Assembly (NCBI RefSeq): GCF_030655415.1
Contig: NZ_JAURVN010000002.1
Span: 62,001 to 126,000 of the forward strand
Direction: 5' to 3'
Length of the DNA: 64,000 bases
From: Herminiimonas sp.
Lineage (GTDB): Bacteria > Pseudomonadota > Gammaproteobacteria > Burkholderiales > Burkholderiaceae
Each line of letters starts with the position of its first letter. Within the stretch, counting starts at the first letter, position 1. A program made the position numbers and the translations under genes. A model generated the notes under the pieces. The model worked only from the letters and a program-made list of their open reading frames with translations. It did no database searches and had not been told where the DNA came from. Shown here in pieces: positions 35,425-44,318 of the stretch.

Positions 35425-36927
35425 TCAAGCCAGCGAATGCCACAACAACAGCGCTGCATAGCCGCGCCATGGCGACCAGTTTGCAGCACGCAATAACAAT
35501 TGTTTTTCCGTCAGGCGCACGCTGCCCTGAAGTTCAATCGCCGCTTTTTGCAAACCCAGATCGCCAGCAGGAAAGGCATCTGTAAATCGCAAAGCGCGCA
35601 TTGCAATATATTGCGCAGTCCAATCACCTATGCCGCGCACACTTTTTAGATGCTCAAGTACTTCGGGCAAGGGCGTACCCGGCTTTATTTTCAAACCATC
35701 TTCTGCTGCAAACTGTGCGAGATTTCGTATCGCATCGGCACGCGCGGTCGGTAAACCGATCGCGATAATATCTGCCGTGCTTGCCTGTGCCAGTCTTTCC
35801 GGCGTTGGGAAGTGATGCGTCACACCGATGAACGGCGTGTCTGTCGGGCTGCCAAACTTATTAACCAGACGTCCTGACAACGTCGTCGCACCTGCTACGC
35901 TCACTTGCTGGCCGAGCACTGCGCGTATCGCCAATTCAAATACATCAAAAGCGCCAGGCACACGCAAACCTGGCGTCTTGCTGATCTGCTTTAGCAACAA
36001 GGGATCATCGGCTAAATGCGCAGCGATGACTTCAGGATTGGCATCGAGATCAAACTGGCTGCGTATGCGTGCCAGCAAAGGCATCAACGCATGTGCAAGC
36101 GAGGCCGATAATGACAACTCGATTTGATTTTTTTCAGGAAGGTGTTGCACATGCAACCAGCCGTCTACTTCGCCGAGCCGCACGCTACGTGCATATGACA
36201 TCGCACCAGTGTCATCCTTGATCACAGTTTCAACACCGGCGATTGCGCGCCCTGACAAGTAATGCAGCATTTCTGTCCATGCAAATGGCGGTCTGTATGC
36301 AAGACGCAAGGTGATGGCATCGTTACCATTGCTGGATAATTTTTCAGCGGCGCGCCGTATGCTGGTTGGTGCCATGCCATAGCGCGTGAGAAATAGCGCA
36401 TTGAATCTGCGTATGCTGCCAAAGCCTGCCGCATACGCGACGTCGCTCATGGGCAAGCGCGTTTCCTGTAGCAATTTTTTTGCAAACAAAAGTCGTTGCG
36501 TTTGCGCGAGCTCGATCGGCGTCACGCCAAAGTGCTGCAACAAAACGCGGCGCAATTGCCGCGATGACAAACCGACTTCTTCCGCCAATCTCTCTGTATC
36601 GCCATCATTCAATGCGCCTGCAGCGATGCGCTGCCACACGGCGTACGCAAGATTTTGTTGGAGTGCATACGGCGCAAGCTCGGGACGGCAACGCAAGCAG
36701 GGACGAAAACCCGCGGCTTCCGCTGCAGCGGCAGTACTGAAAAATAAACACGATGATGCGCGCGGTGTTTTGGCCGAGCAGACAGGGCGGCAATAGATGC
36801 CGGTAGTTTTAACGCCGGTGAAGAACACGCCGTCGAAACGTGCATCTTTTGCTGCTAAGGCGCGATAGCAACTCTCATCCGTCAGAGTCGCATTGTCCTG
36901 CATGTGATTGCTATTGGGGATGTCCAT
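35425..36927 (-). CDS. Ada-AlkA fusion: methylphosphotriester sensor, AraC HTH and 3-methyladenine glycosylase
   Basis: 500-aa multidomain repair protein. An N-terminal Ada zinc domain (about 15-85) has VKTTGIYCRPVC and FRPCLRCRPE, including the methyl-accepting and zinc cysteines. An AraC-type helix-turn-helix pair follows (about 90-190; RLAEEVGLSSRQLRRVL and MSDVAYAAGFGSIRRFNALF). The AlkA N-domain comes next, then an HhH-GPD glycosylase with VRGIGDWTAQYIAMR and the catalytic Asp in FPAGDLGLQKAA. It probably controls its own and ogt transcription when methylated, and excises 3-methyladenine. There is no fused Ogt domain; that activity is the separate ogt gene. The start at 36927 is the first ATG; 36903 is an alternative. 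No clear ribosome site is seen at either. Confidence 0.92.
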   Translation of the reverse strand: MDIPNSNHMQDNATLTDESCYRALAAKDARFDGVFFTGVKTTGIYCRPVCSAKTPRASSCLFFSTAAAAEAAGFRPCLRCRPELAPYALQQNLAYAVWQRIAAGALNDGDTERLAEEVGLSSRQLRRVLLQHFGVTPIELAQTQRLLFAKKLLQETRLPMSDVAYAAGFGSIRRFNALFLTRYGMAPTSIRRAAEKLSSNGNDAITLRLAYRPPFAWTEMLHYLSGRAIAGVETVIKDDTGAMSYARSVRLGEVDGWLHVQHLPEKNQIELSLSASLAHALMPLLARIRSQFDLDANPEVIAAHLADDPLLLKQISKTPGLRVPGAFDVFELAIRAVLGQQVSVAGATTLSGRLVNKFGSPTDTPFIGVTHHFPTPERLAQASTADIIAIGLPTARADAIRNLAQFAAEDGLKIKPGTPLPEVLEHLKSVRGIGDWTAQYIAMRALRFTDAFPAGDLGLQKAAIELQGSVRLTEKQLLLRAANWSPWRGYAALLLWHSLA

Positions 36928-37032
36928 GGGCGTATTTATACGCGCAGGATCTAGTAGCGTCTAGCCGTTTTCGGACAAGGCTGGCTTTGCTGACAATATG
37001 CTTGAATGGCGCGCTTCAACCTACGAGCCAGA

Positions 37033-37494
37033 TTATTTCCCTGCCATTTTTTGCATCTGGAATGCCAGCGATATTTGTGCGAACTCGATCAAGATTTCTT
37101 GGGTGCCACCGTTGAAGGTAGTGAAGGAATTACCCGTGCGAACCACCAATCGCGGCGGGAATATCCAACCGGCGTAGGGCACGCCTATCATCTTGGCGCT
37201 GCGCACGTCGCGCCATTCGACTTGCCGGTTGTACATCCAGGTTTGCGTAATACCTTTTTCGTCGATCGTAATTCTCGACCGCAAAAACCAGTAGTAACTG
37301 ACGGCTAACATCAATGCAGCAAAGACCAGCAATGCCTTCACGCTGAACCCGTACTCCAGCAGCGGAAATCGACGCGCGATATCGATTGCATACACCACCA
37401 GCGTGGCAGAAAAAACTGTCGCCAACAGCTTGAACCAGCGGCTGTATGCAGGACCGTTGACCGTTGTGGCAGGCTTGTAAAAATTCAGTTCCAT
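37033..37494 (-). CDS. Small membrane protein with PH-like domain
   Basis: 153-aa protein. Two hydrophobic segments (WFKLLATVFSATLVVYAI and ALLVFAALMLAVSYYWFL) form a hairpin anchor. They are followed by a beta-rich domain (RITIDEKGITQTWMYNRQVEW, then FTTFNGGTQEILIEFAQI) that looks like a bacterial PH domain. Role unknown. The start at 37494 (MELNFYKPA) has a GGAAGAAG ribosome site; the longer frame to 37656 overlaps the DUF1289 gene. It is the last gene of a run with DUF1289 and ynfA. Confidence 0.72.
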   Translation of the reverse strand: MELNFYKPATTVNGPAYSRWFKLLATVFSATLVVYAIDIARRFPLLEYGFSVKALLVFAALMLAVSYYWFLRSRITIDEKGITQTWMYNRQVEWRDVRSAKMIGVPYAGWIFPPRLVVRTGNSFTTFNGGTQEILIEFAQISLAFQMQKMAGK

Positions 37495-37564
37495 TGCACT
37501 TCTTCCAAAAATTTCATGCGACGGATGATCGCACATATTATTTAATTTGCCGTCTATCTTGCCA

Positions 37565-37810
37565 TCAGGACAAGCTCGCATCGTACCGTTGCTGGAGCGC
37601 CTGCCAAATGAGGCGCTTGTCACCTTCGCTGGCGCCACCCCATGTGGCGATTTCATCTATGGTACGCAAACAGCCTACGCAGAAATGTGTCCTTGTATCT
37701 ACCCTGCAGATGCCGATGCACGGTGAAGGCAGAATATCTGTGTTGTCTTCCAGATTAATGCTGGCCAGCCGTTGACTGAATTCGGCAGGATCAACTTTTT
37801 TACTACGCAT
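37565..37810 (-). CDS. DUF1289 family cysteine-rich protein
   Basis: 81-aa protein. The pattern [21 protein letters not shown] has four cysteines (C-x3-C, about 8 residues, C-x2-C) followed by IDEIATW, the signature of DUF1289. The family is presumed to bind metal or an iron-sulfur cluster; its function is not established. The start ATG at 37810 overlaps the ynfA stop by 8 nt, indicating an operon. Confidence 0.86.
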   Translation of the reverse strand: MRSKKVDPAEFSQRLASINLEDNTDILPSPCIGICRVDTRTHFCVGCLRTIDEIATWGGASEGDKRLIWQALQQRYDASLS

Positions 37811-38135
37811 TGCGCGGTGCAAACATGATGATCGCCATGCCTAGCAAAGTGCAGGCAACGCCAACCACGTCCCACACCGATGGCTTGATGCCGTCGATTG
37901 CCCACAACCAGCACAGCGCAACTGCGACGTAGACGCCACCATACGCGGCGTAGACGCGCCCGCTGGCGTCAGGGTGCAGCGTAAGCAGCCAGGCAAACAG
38001 CGCGAGGCTGAAAGCCGCTGGAATCAGCAACCATACCGAACCGGATTGACGCAACCACAGATACGGCAAATAGCAGCCGATGATTTCTGCAAGCGCAGTG
38101 ACAACGAATAACGCGATGGTTTTGATTTCAAACAT
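37803..38135 (-). CDS. ynfA: YnfA family small multidrug-resistance-like membrane protein
   Basis: 110-aa inner-membrane protein (UPF0060) with four hydrophobic segments. Family motifs include [36 protein letters not shown] and [16 protein letters not shown]. It is related to small multidrug-resistance transporters, and its substrate here is unknown. The ATG at 38135 follows CAGGAAAATTCCC. It is the first gene of the ynfA-DUF1289 overlap. Confidence 0.92.
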   Translation of the reverse strand: MFEIKTIALFVVTALAEIIGCYLPYLWLRQSGSVWLLIPAAFSLALFAWLLTLHPDASGRVYAAYGGVYVAVALCWLWAIDGIKPSVWDVVGVACTLLGMAIIMFAPRNA

Positions 38136-38268
38136 GGGAATTTTCCTGTGGCTGTTCCACCGATTTTTTAATCCATTCTATTGACCCAGCTCGGCATTCA
38201 ATCGAGCACTCCATGCACAAGGAGAGCGAACGTCTGCCGGGCAAGCTATAGAAGTCGGATGCAGCTAC

Positions 38269-38748
38269 TTAGCTACGCGCGGCTTTGCGCGCCAAAGTAC
38301 GATGCCATTGCCACACGACGTCGCCATCGGGCTCAACCTGTTCCGCAACAAACTGAAAGCCCAGATTTTTTAATATCGTATTTGCTGCGTTTTCGACATT
38401 TTCTGTGTGCGCAACGACAGTGAGCGTCGCATCGCTTGCATGTGCAATATGCAATAGCTCGCGCACCATTTCGGTGGCGATACCTTGTCCCTCGAATTTC
38501 GGAAAGGTGAGATATCCGATTTCGACCTTCTTCGTATCTCCATCCTTTTGCGGCGGTGACTTGAAGCCACAAGCACCGACCAAGCGTCTATCGTACACGG
38601 CTAAATAGCCTATCCAGGGCGCGAGAAAACCGCTGTTGCGATACAACTCGGCAGTCGCCTTGCACACTTGCTTAACGTGCATATCAAGACGGCCGGAGAC
38701 ATCCGTCGGCTGGCCTTTTTTATCAATCGGAATGAGCTGGACGTGCAT
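38269..38748 (-). CDS. GNAT family N-acetyltransferase
   Basis: 159-aa acetyltransferase. The GNAT acetyl-CoA motif A reads EIGYLTFPKFEGQGIATEMV, with the GQGIAT pyrophosphate loop. It is preceded by VGACGFKSPP and followed by NAANTILKNLGFQFV. This layout is closest to ribosomal-protein alanine acetyltransferase (RimJ/RimL-like) proteins, but the substrate cannot be fixed. Start at 38748. Confidence 0.82.
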   Translation of the reverse strand: MHVQLIPIDKKGQPTDVSGRLDMHVKQVCKATAELYRNSGFLAPWIGYLAVYDRRLVGACGFKSPPQKDGDTKKVEIGYLTFPKFEGQGIATEMVRELLHIAHASDATLTVVAHTENVENAANTILKNLGFQFVAEQVEPDGDVVWQWHRTLARKAARS

Positions 38749-38979
38749 CAGTAATGACGCTTTGCAGAAATAGCATTGCCGACGCTGGATAGCGGCTTAC
38801 CTGCCGCACCAATTTGAATCAATTTGATTGTTTGCATCTGATTACGAAGTCACTTCAAAATATAAGTTAATGCAGCTGTAAGCATCACGTAAGGGAATGG
38901 CCCGAATAATGGCAAATCAATTAAGTGCAGGAAAATAGTGAAGTCATTTTAACCAGATAAACCTACTGGCAAAAAATGA

Positions 38980-39174
38980 AGTCCGCTCCGGCGTTATTTT
39001 CATCTCATCAAGATTGATGCAGGCCACGGCATTTTACGTCAACACGCCAACCTGCTCTGTAGCAGCATGCTGTATTACCGCTTTGCCTTAGACGCGCTAG
39101 ACGTCAACCAAGAAGCACGGCATCGCATCAATAAAAAAGAAGGAGACACCGTCACCCAAGCCTCAAATCACTGA
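38980..39174 (+). pseudogene. Possible 3' remnant of an unknown gene, in a 575-bp gene-free stretch
   Basis: Between the GNAT gene and the TRAP operon (38749-39323) no intact gene is seen. The frame from 38980 to the TGA at 39174 stays open for 64 codons without a usable start. It reads like the end of a real protein: HGILRQHANLLCSSMLYYRF, then ALDALDVNQEARHRINKKE, ending VTQASNH. I do not recognise the family. In-frame stops at 38950 and 38977 close it upstream. It could equally be a chance frame. Confidence 0.3.
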
Positions 39175-39205
39175 GCAAAAAACCTGGAACTTGCTGCATC
39201 GCACC

Positions 39206-39240
39206 TTGACATCTTTTTGTTAAAGCGCATTCTAGGCTCG
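39206..39240 (+). promoter_or_regulatory. Candidate promoter for the TRAP operon
   Basis: A perfect -35 TTGACA (39206-39211) is followed at 17-18 bp by the poor -10 ATTCTA/TTCTAG. It is the best match in the region and would give a leader of about 80 nt before the gene at 39324, whose ribosome site is AAAGGAGAT. The weak -10 suggests an activator may be needed. Confidence 0.4.
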
Positions 39241-39323
39241 TCAGCCCGGCCGCCATTTCATATGGATGCTGTCTGTCGGTGATGAATCAAAGTTATTTCT
39301 AAAAATATAAAAGGAGATACACA

Positions 39324-40469
39324 ATGAAGAAGAATCACGATCAGAACAAGACCACCGCCCGCCGCAAGTTTCTGGGTACCGCAACCGCCGGCACCGCAGC
39401 AGCCGCCCTCAGTTTTCCAATGATCTCCACCGCGCAATCTGTGACGCAGATGCGCTTTCAAAGTACTTGGCCTAGCAAAGATATCTTCCACGAATACGCG
39501 CTGGATTTCGCTAAAAAAGTGAATGACATGACCGGCGGTGAACTGAAGATTGACGTGCTGCCGGCTGGTGCAGTGGTCCCTGCATTTGGTCTGCTGGATG
39601 CGGTATCAAAAGGTACATTGGATGGCGGCCACGGTGTCATGGGCTACAACTACGGCAAGCAAAGTGCGATTGCATTGTGGACCTCAGGCCCGGTGTTCGG
39701 CATGGATGCGAACATGGTGCTGGCATGGCATAAATACGGCGGTGGTAAAGAGCTGCTGGAAAAACTCTACACATCGATAGGCGCCAACGTCACGTCTTTC
39801 CTCAGCGGACCGATGCCAACTCAACCGCTAGGCTGGTTCAAAAAACCAATCACCAAAACCGATGATCTGAAAGGCCTCAAGTTCCGCACCAATGGCCTCG
39901 CGATCGATTTGTTTACAGCGATGGGCGCAGCGGTGAATGCATTGCCAGGTGGCGAAATCGTCTCGGCGATGGATCGCGGCTTGCTGGATGGCGCAGAGTT
40001 CAACAACGCCAGTTCGGATCGCCTGCTCGGCTTCCCTGACGTCTCCAAAGTCTGCATGCTGCAAAGCTTCCATCAAAGCTCGGAGCAATTCGAGATCAGC
40101 TTTAACAAAACCAAATACGATGCATTGCCACCGAAGATGAAAGCCATCATCGCCAATGCCGTCGAAGCCGCATCAGCCGATATGTCGTGGAAAGCAATCG
40201 ATCGCTATTCCAAGGATTATCGCGAAATGCAAACCAAGGACAACGTCAAGTTCTACAAAACACCTGACGCCATCCTGCAAACCCAGCTGACAATCTGGGA
40301 CGACGTCGTCAAGAAAAAAGGCGCCGACAATCCACTGTTCCAGGAAGTTGAAAAATCGCAGCGCGTCTTTGCGGAACGCGCAATGCGTTGGGACATGGAC
40401 ACCAACAATAACCGCCGCATGGCATTCAATCATTACTTTGGACAGAAAAAAGCACCGGCCAAATCCTGA
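39324..40469 (+). CDS. TRAP transporter periplasmic substrate-binding protein (TakP/DctP-like)
   Basis: 381-aa solute receptor with a twin-arginine signal (TARRKFLGTATAGTAAAALSF), so it is exported folded. The sequence after the signal (MRFQSTWPSKDIFHEYALDF, GGELKIDVLPAGAVVPAFGL, DGGHGVMGYNYGKQSAIALW) resembles the alpha-keto-acid-binding TakP subgroup. The DctP-family carboxylate-contact region LKGLKFRTNGLAIDLF and GGEIVSAMDRGLLDGAEF is present. Likely ligands are pyruvate or other 2-oxo-acids, which is an inference. It is the first gene of a three-gene operon with both permease subunits. Confidence 0.92.
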   Translation: MKKNHDQNKTTARRKFLGTATAGTAAAALSFPMISTAQSVTQMRFQSTWPSKDIFHEYALDFAKKVNDMTGGELKIDVLPAGAVVPAFGLLDAVSKGTLDGGHGVMGYNYGKQSAIALWTSGPVFGMDANMVLAWHKYGGGKELLEKLYTSIGANVTSFLSGPMPTQPLGWFKKPITKTDDLKGLKFRTNGLAIDLFTAMGAAVNALPGGEIVSAMDRGLLDGAEFNNASSDRLLGFPDVSKVCMLQSFHQSSEQFEISFNKTKYDALPPKMKAIIANAVEAASADMSWKAIDRYSKDYREMQTKDNVKFYKTPDAILQTQLTIWDDVVKKKGADNPLFQEVEKSQRVFAERAMRWDMDTNNNRRMAFNHYFGQKKAPAKS

Positions 40470-40564
40470 TGATTGACTGAATCGAACGGGCATCTTTCCT
40501 GATTACTGATCCGGATCGATGCCCGTTTTTCCAGCAGCACTGTTATTTTGTAAAAGGTGTCTTC

Positions 40565-41233
40565 ATGACCGTCCAGAATTTTCTCTACGGCATCGATCGC
40601 GTCAATACCTGGGCCGGTAAAGCCGCGTCCTGGTTGATCGTTGGTCTGATGCTGTTGATATGCGCCGAAGTTTTCAAGCGCTATCTTCTCAATGCCCCCA
40701 CCGCCTGGATCTTCGACGCCACCAATATGTTGTACGGCACATTGTTCATGCTAGGTGGCGCGTACACCTTGGCGCAAAACGGCCATGTGCGCGGCGATTT
40801 TCTTTACAGCAGCATGAAACCACGCACGCAGGCATCGTTTGATCTGGTGCTGTATTTCGTTTTCTTCATTCCCGGCATACTCGCGCTCTGCTATGCGGGA
40901 TGGGAATATGCCGGCGACTCATGGCGCATCAACGAGCACTCCACACTGACGGCGAACGGGCCGCCTATCTACCACTTCAAAGCCATCATTCCACTCGCGG
41001 GTGGATTGATGATGCTGCAAGGTATAGCGGAAATCGTGCGCTGTGTCGTTTGCCTGAAAAACGGTGAATGGCCTGCACGTTTGAAAGACGCTGAAGAGAT
41101 TGATGTCGTCGAACAGCAGCTAGCCAATAGTGAATACGTCGATGCAGAAACGCGCAAGGACGCAATCGAGCGCGCGCATTCAATTGAAGAGACGGCAAAA
41201 CAACGCGGCATGGGCGATGGAGTAAAGCTATGA
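40565..41233 (+). CDS. TRAP transporter small permease subunit (DctQ-like)
   Basis: 222-aa membrane protein with four hydrophobic segments (AASWLIVGLMLLICAEVF, NMLYGTLFMLGGAYTLA, LVLYFVFFIPGILALCYAGW, IIPLAGGLMMLQGIAEIV). The DctQ pattern ERxxRGDFxY is seen as GHVRGDFLYSSM. It pairs with the large subunit, and its last codons overlap that gene's start (ATGA). The long hydrophilic C-terminal tail (from residue 170, rich in Glu, Asp and Arg) is cytoplasmic. Confidence 0.9.
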   Translation: MTVQNFLYGIDRVNTWAGKAASWLIVGLMLLICAEVFKRYLLNAPTAWIFDATNMLYGTLFMLGGAYTLAQNGHVRGDFLYSSMKPRTQASFDLVLYFVFFIPGILALCYAGWEYAGDSWRINEHSTLTANGPPIYHFKAIIPLAGGLMMLQGIAEIVRCVVCLKNGEWPARLKDAEEIDVVEQQLANSEYVDAETRKDAIERAHSIEETAKQRGMGDGVKL

Positions 41234-43128
41234 GCGAACCGGCAATGGGAATGTTAATGCTGGCCCTGATCGTGGTCGTGATCCTGATGGGATTTCCGAC
41301 TGCTTTCACATTGATGGGGCTAGGTACTGCGTTCGGCTTCATCGCGTTTTACGATCCATCGCAATCGTGGTTTCACAATCGGGTATTCGATTTGATGGTG
41401 CAGCGTGCGTATGGCGCGATGACCAATGATGTATTGGTGTCGATACCGCTATTCGTGCTGATGGGCTACGTGATGGAGCGAGGGGCGCTGGTGGATAAAA
41501 TGTTCTACGCCTTCCAGCTCGCCTTCCGTCGTGTACCGGCATCGCTGGCTGTCGCTTCGCTGATCGTTTGTACCTTCTGGGGCATCGCAAGCGGATTGGT
41601 GGGTGCAGTGGTCGTGTTGATGGGCGTGATCGCTTTCAACCCAATGTTGAAAGCAGGTTATGACACACGGCTGGCAGCAGGCGTCATCACGGCTGGCGGC
41701 ACGCTGGGTATTTTGATCCCGCCATCGGTGATGATCATTGTGTTCGCTGCCGTCGCGGGTGAGTCGATCGTCAAACTATATGCAGCTGCGATGTTACCGG
41801 GCTTCTTCCTCGCGTTTCTGTATCTGGTGTACATCATCGGCTGGGCCATGATCAATCCGAAGATTGCGCCGAAATTGCCAGAAAGCGCCACGCATATTCC
41901 GGTCGATCCGTGGGCTGTGAAACTGCAGCAAGCGTATACCCGCAAAATGCTGCCGGCATTATTGGCAGCAGTCGCAATGCCAGGAAAAGCGATGCGCATA
42001 GAGATCGAAGGCGTGGGTATCACCTACTGGAAGCTGCTGAAAAATCTGATGGCCGCATTGATGCCGCTGGCGATTACCGCGTTGACTTTGGCTACCGTGT
42101 GGTGGTTCATCGTGATCCATCAGCAACCGGATGAAGTTGTGTCCACGCGCGCCGTTGCCGAAGAAATGCAACTCTCTTCAGCATCTGCCCCTACTGACGC
42201 ACCTCAAGCTCTGGGCAGCACCGCCAGCGATCCAAACGCACTGGCAGAAGCGCCACCAGAAGAACTGGGTGGTGATCCTGTTGATACCGTTTCAACTGAA
42301 CCAGAAGGCCTGCAGGCAATGGGCGACGCAGATTTGCAAACCCCTGTGCATGAATATACAGGCCCGCCATCCGGCTTCTACATCACCTTCTCGATTGCAG
42401 TCGTGATCTCGGTGCTGTTGCTGGCGTATTACTACTGGATCATGGAAGCGGAATTGTTCCAGTTGCTCAAGCTGCTGATGTCATCGACGCTGCCGCTGGC
42501 GACATTGACCTTCCTCGTGCTCGCAGTGATTTTGTTCGGTATCACCACCGCAACTGAATCTGCGGCGGTTGGTGCGTTCGGCGCCTTCCTGCTGGCGATA
42601 CAAGCCAAATCACTGACGTGGAAAAAGATCAAGGAAGCAGTTTTCCTGACGTCTAAAACTACGGCGATGGTGTGCTGGCTGTTTGTCGGCTCAGCGATTT
42701 TCTCTGCCGTGTTTGCGATCCTCGGTGGACAAGCGCTGGTCGAACAATGGGTGTTGTCGCTGGACATGACGCCGCTGCAATTCATGTTGCTGTCGCAAGC
42801 GATTATCTTCGTGCTGGGGTGGCCGCTGGAATGGACAGAGATCATCGTGATCTTCGTCCCTATCTTCCTGCCTATGCTGCATCACTTTGACATCAATCCC
42901 TTGTTATGGGGCACGCTGGTATTCGTCAATCTGCAAGCAGCTTTCCTGTCACCACCGGTGGCGATGTCGGCCTATTATCTGAAAGGAGTGGCACCTAAAC
43001 ATGTCACGCTGAACCAGATTTTTGCCGGCATGATGCCGTACATGTTCATCGTGATTCTCTGCATGATCCTGATGTACGTCTGGCCGGGTATGACCTTGTG
43101 GTTACCGGAATTCCTGTATGGGAATTGA
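41230..43128 (+). CDS. TRAP transporter large permease subunit (DctM-like) with central insertion
   Basis: 632-aa membrane transporter that uses the sodium gradient. The N-terminal DctM motifs (MGFPTAFTLMGLGTAFGF, SIPLFVLMGYVMERGALVDK, GTLGILIPPSVMIIVFA) and the C-terminal ones (GITTATESAAVGAFGAFLLA, VLGWPLEWTEIIVIFVPIFLP, FLSPPVAMSAYYLKGVAPK) are intact. Between them lies an extra stretch of about 190 residues. It has two additional hydrophobic segments around a low-complexity Ala/Ser/Pro/acidic linker (about residues 304-378). Usual DctM proteins have about 430 residues. Such enlarged DctM forms are known for the TakP group, so the insertion is probably functional. A terminator follows. Confidence 0.92.
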   Translation: MSEPAMGMLMLALIVVVILMGFPTAFTLMGLGTAFGFIAFYDPSQSWFHNRVFDLMVQRAYGAMTNDVLVSIPLFVLMGYVMERGALVDKMFYAFQLAFRRVPASLAVASLIVCTFWGIASGLVGAVVVLMGVIAFNPMLKAGYDTRLAAGVITAGGTLGILIPPSVMIIVFAAVAGESIVKLYAAAMLPGFFLAFLYLVYIIGWAMINPKIAPKLPESATHIPVDPWAVKLQQAYTRKMLPALLAAVAMPGKAMRIEIEGVGITYWKLLKNLMAALMPLAITALTLATVWWFIVIHQQPDEVVSTRAVAEEMQLSSASAPTDAPQALGSTASDPNALAEAPPEELGGDPVDTVSTEPEGLQAMGDADLQTPVHEYTGPPSGFYITFSIAVVISVLLLAYYYWIMEAELFQLLKLLMSSTLPLATLTFLVLAVILFGITTATESAAVGAFGAFLLAIQAKSLTWKKIKEAVFLTSKTTAMVCWLFVGSAIFSAVFAILGGQALVEQWVLSLDMTPLQFMLLSQAIIFVLGWPLEWTEIIVIFVPIFLPMLHHFDINPLLWGTLVFVNLQAAFLSPPVAMSAYYLKGVAPKHVTLNQIFAGMMPYMFIVILCMILMYVWPGMTLWLPEFLYGN

Positions 43129-43163
43129 TCGCTGAGCGACGCGGTAATCAAGCGTCGTAAAGT

Positions 43164-43206
43164 AAAAACGGGATGCGGCCAATTTGGCGCATCCCGTTTT
43201 TTTATT
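43164..43206 (+). terminator. Intrinsic terminator after the TRAP operon
   Basis: A perfect 10-bp stem (ACGGGATGCG 43168-43177 with CGCATCCCGT 43188-43197) is flanked by AAAA on the left and TTTTTTT on the right. It can stop the TRAP transcript and also transcripts coming from the opposite gene at 43268. Confidence 0.92.
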
Positions 43207-43267
43207 CTGCTGCGATTTGTATTTTTTAACGTGCTTTCGTTTTCAAAGTATTCAAATCATTTTGCGC

Positions 43268-44206
43268 TTATCCGCATGCAGCGGCACCTTGCCGCTTCGC
43301 TGCAATCGCATTACCTGCACGACTGACTGCCTTACGACCAAGTTTTTCAGAAATGAATTGCCCCGCATCGACCACCGCGTCGAAATCGATACCGGTTTCT
43401 ATACCGAGGCCGCGCATCATGTACAACACATCTTCGGTCGCAACATTGCCAGTCGCACCTTTGGCGTACGGACAACCGCCGAGACCCGCGACCGATGCGT
43501 GATAAATCGTGATACCGACTTCGAGGCTCGCGTAAATATTTGCCAACGCCTGACCGTAAGTATCGTGGAAGTGACCGGACAAACCCGCAATCGGGAATTC
43601 CTGCGCTGCGCGTTGCATCACCGTTTGCACATGACGCGGCGTTGCGACACCTATCGTGTCAGCAATATCAATTTCATCGCAACCAAGATCGCGCAATTGC
43701 TGCACTACGCTCGCTACGCTGTCTGTCGATACCTCACCTTGATACGGACAACCGAAAGCGCAACTCACTGCGCCGCGCAAACGTAAATTGTTTTCCTTGG
43801 CCGCACGCGCCACATCGCGGAAGCGCTCTACCGATTCGGCTATCGAGCAATTGATATTCTTTTGTGAAAATGCTTCCGACGCTGCGGCGAAGATCACCAC
43901 TTCATCCACACCTGCGGCCAATGCTGCTTCGAAACCTTTCATGTTCGGCACCAAAGCCGAATACAAAGTGCCAGGCCGACGCGTAATACCGGCCATCACT
44001 TCCGTCGATGTCGCCATTTGCGGCACCCATTTTGGCGAGACGAATGATGCCGCTTCGATATTGACGAAACCAGCTTGCGACAAGCGATTCACCAGTTCGA
44101 TCTTGACGTCAGCATTGATGGTTTGCTGTTCGTTTTGCAATCCATCGCGCGGACCAACTTCGATGATCTTGACGGCTTTCGGCAGGCTGGAAGAAATCAA
44201 TTGCAT
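43268..44206 (-). CDS. mvaB: Hydroxymethylglutaryl-CoA lyase
   Basis: 312-aa TIM-barrel enzyme that splits HMG-CoA into acetyl-CoA and acetoacetate in leucine breakdown. The metal-binding and catalytic motifs are present: VGPRDGLQNEQQ, SFVSPKWVPQMA, GHFHDTYGQALANI and the cysteine loop GLGGCPYAKGATGNVATED. The ATG at 44206 is taken as start; a GTG sits one codon earlier and the GAGG ribosome site is only a few bases away, so the exact start is uncertain. Between it and bioB lies the bioB terminator. No liu cluster genes are adjacent. Confidence 0.92.
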   Translation of the reverse strand: MQLISSSLPKAVKIIEVGPRDGLQNEQQTINADVKIELVNRLSQAGFVNIEAASFVSPKWVPQMATSTEVMAGITRRPGTLYSALVPNMKGFEAALAAGVDEVVIFAAASEAFSQKNINCSIAESVERFRDVARAAKENNLRLRGAVSCAFGCPYQGEVSTDSVASVVQQLRDLGCDEIDIADTIGVATPRHVQTVMQRAAQEFPIAGLSGHFHDTYGQALANIYASLEVGITIYHASVAGLGGCPYAKGATGNVATEDVLYMMRGLGIETGIDFDAVVDAGQFISEKLGRKAVSRAGNAIAAKRQGAAACG

Positions 44207-44249
44207 CACCTCGATAAAACAATAATCAGAACGAATCTACTTTAGCTGT

Positions 44250-44280
44250 AAAAACGGCCAGTCGAAGATTCAACCGGCCG
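44250..44280 (-). terminator. Intrinsic terminator of the biotin operon
   Basis: A 12-bp stem with two G-U wobbles (44269-44280 with 44255-44266) ends on the minus strand in TTTTT (44254-44250). It lies about 40 nt after the bioB stop codon. Confidence 0.8.
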
Positions 44281-44318
44281 CTTATATAAATTCAACACAT
44301 CAACCAAGCATCAAACTC

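Noticed and set aside
39324..43128. TRAP operon as a laterally acquired island
   Set aside because: Base composition looks like the neighbours and no integrase, tRNA or repeats flank it.
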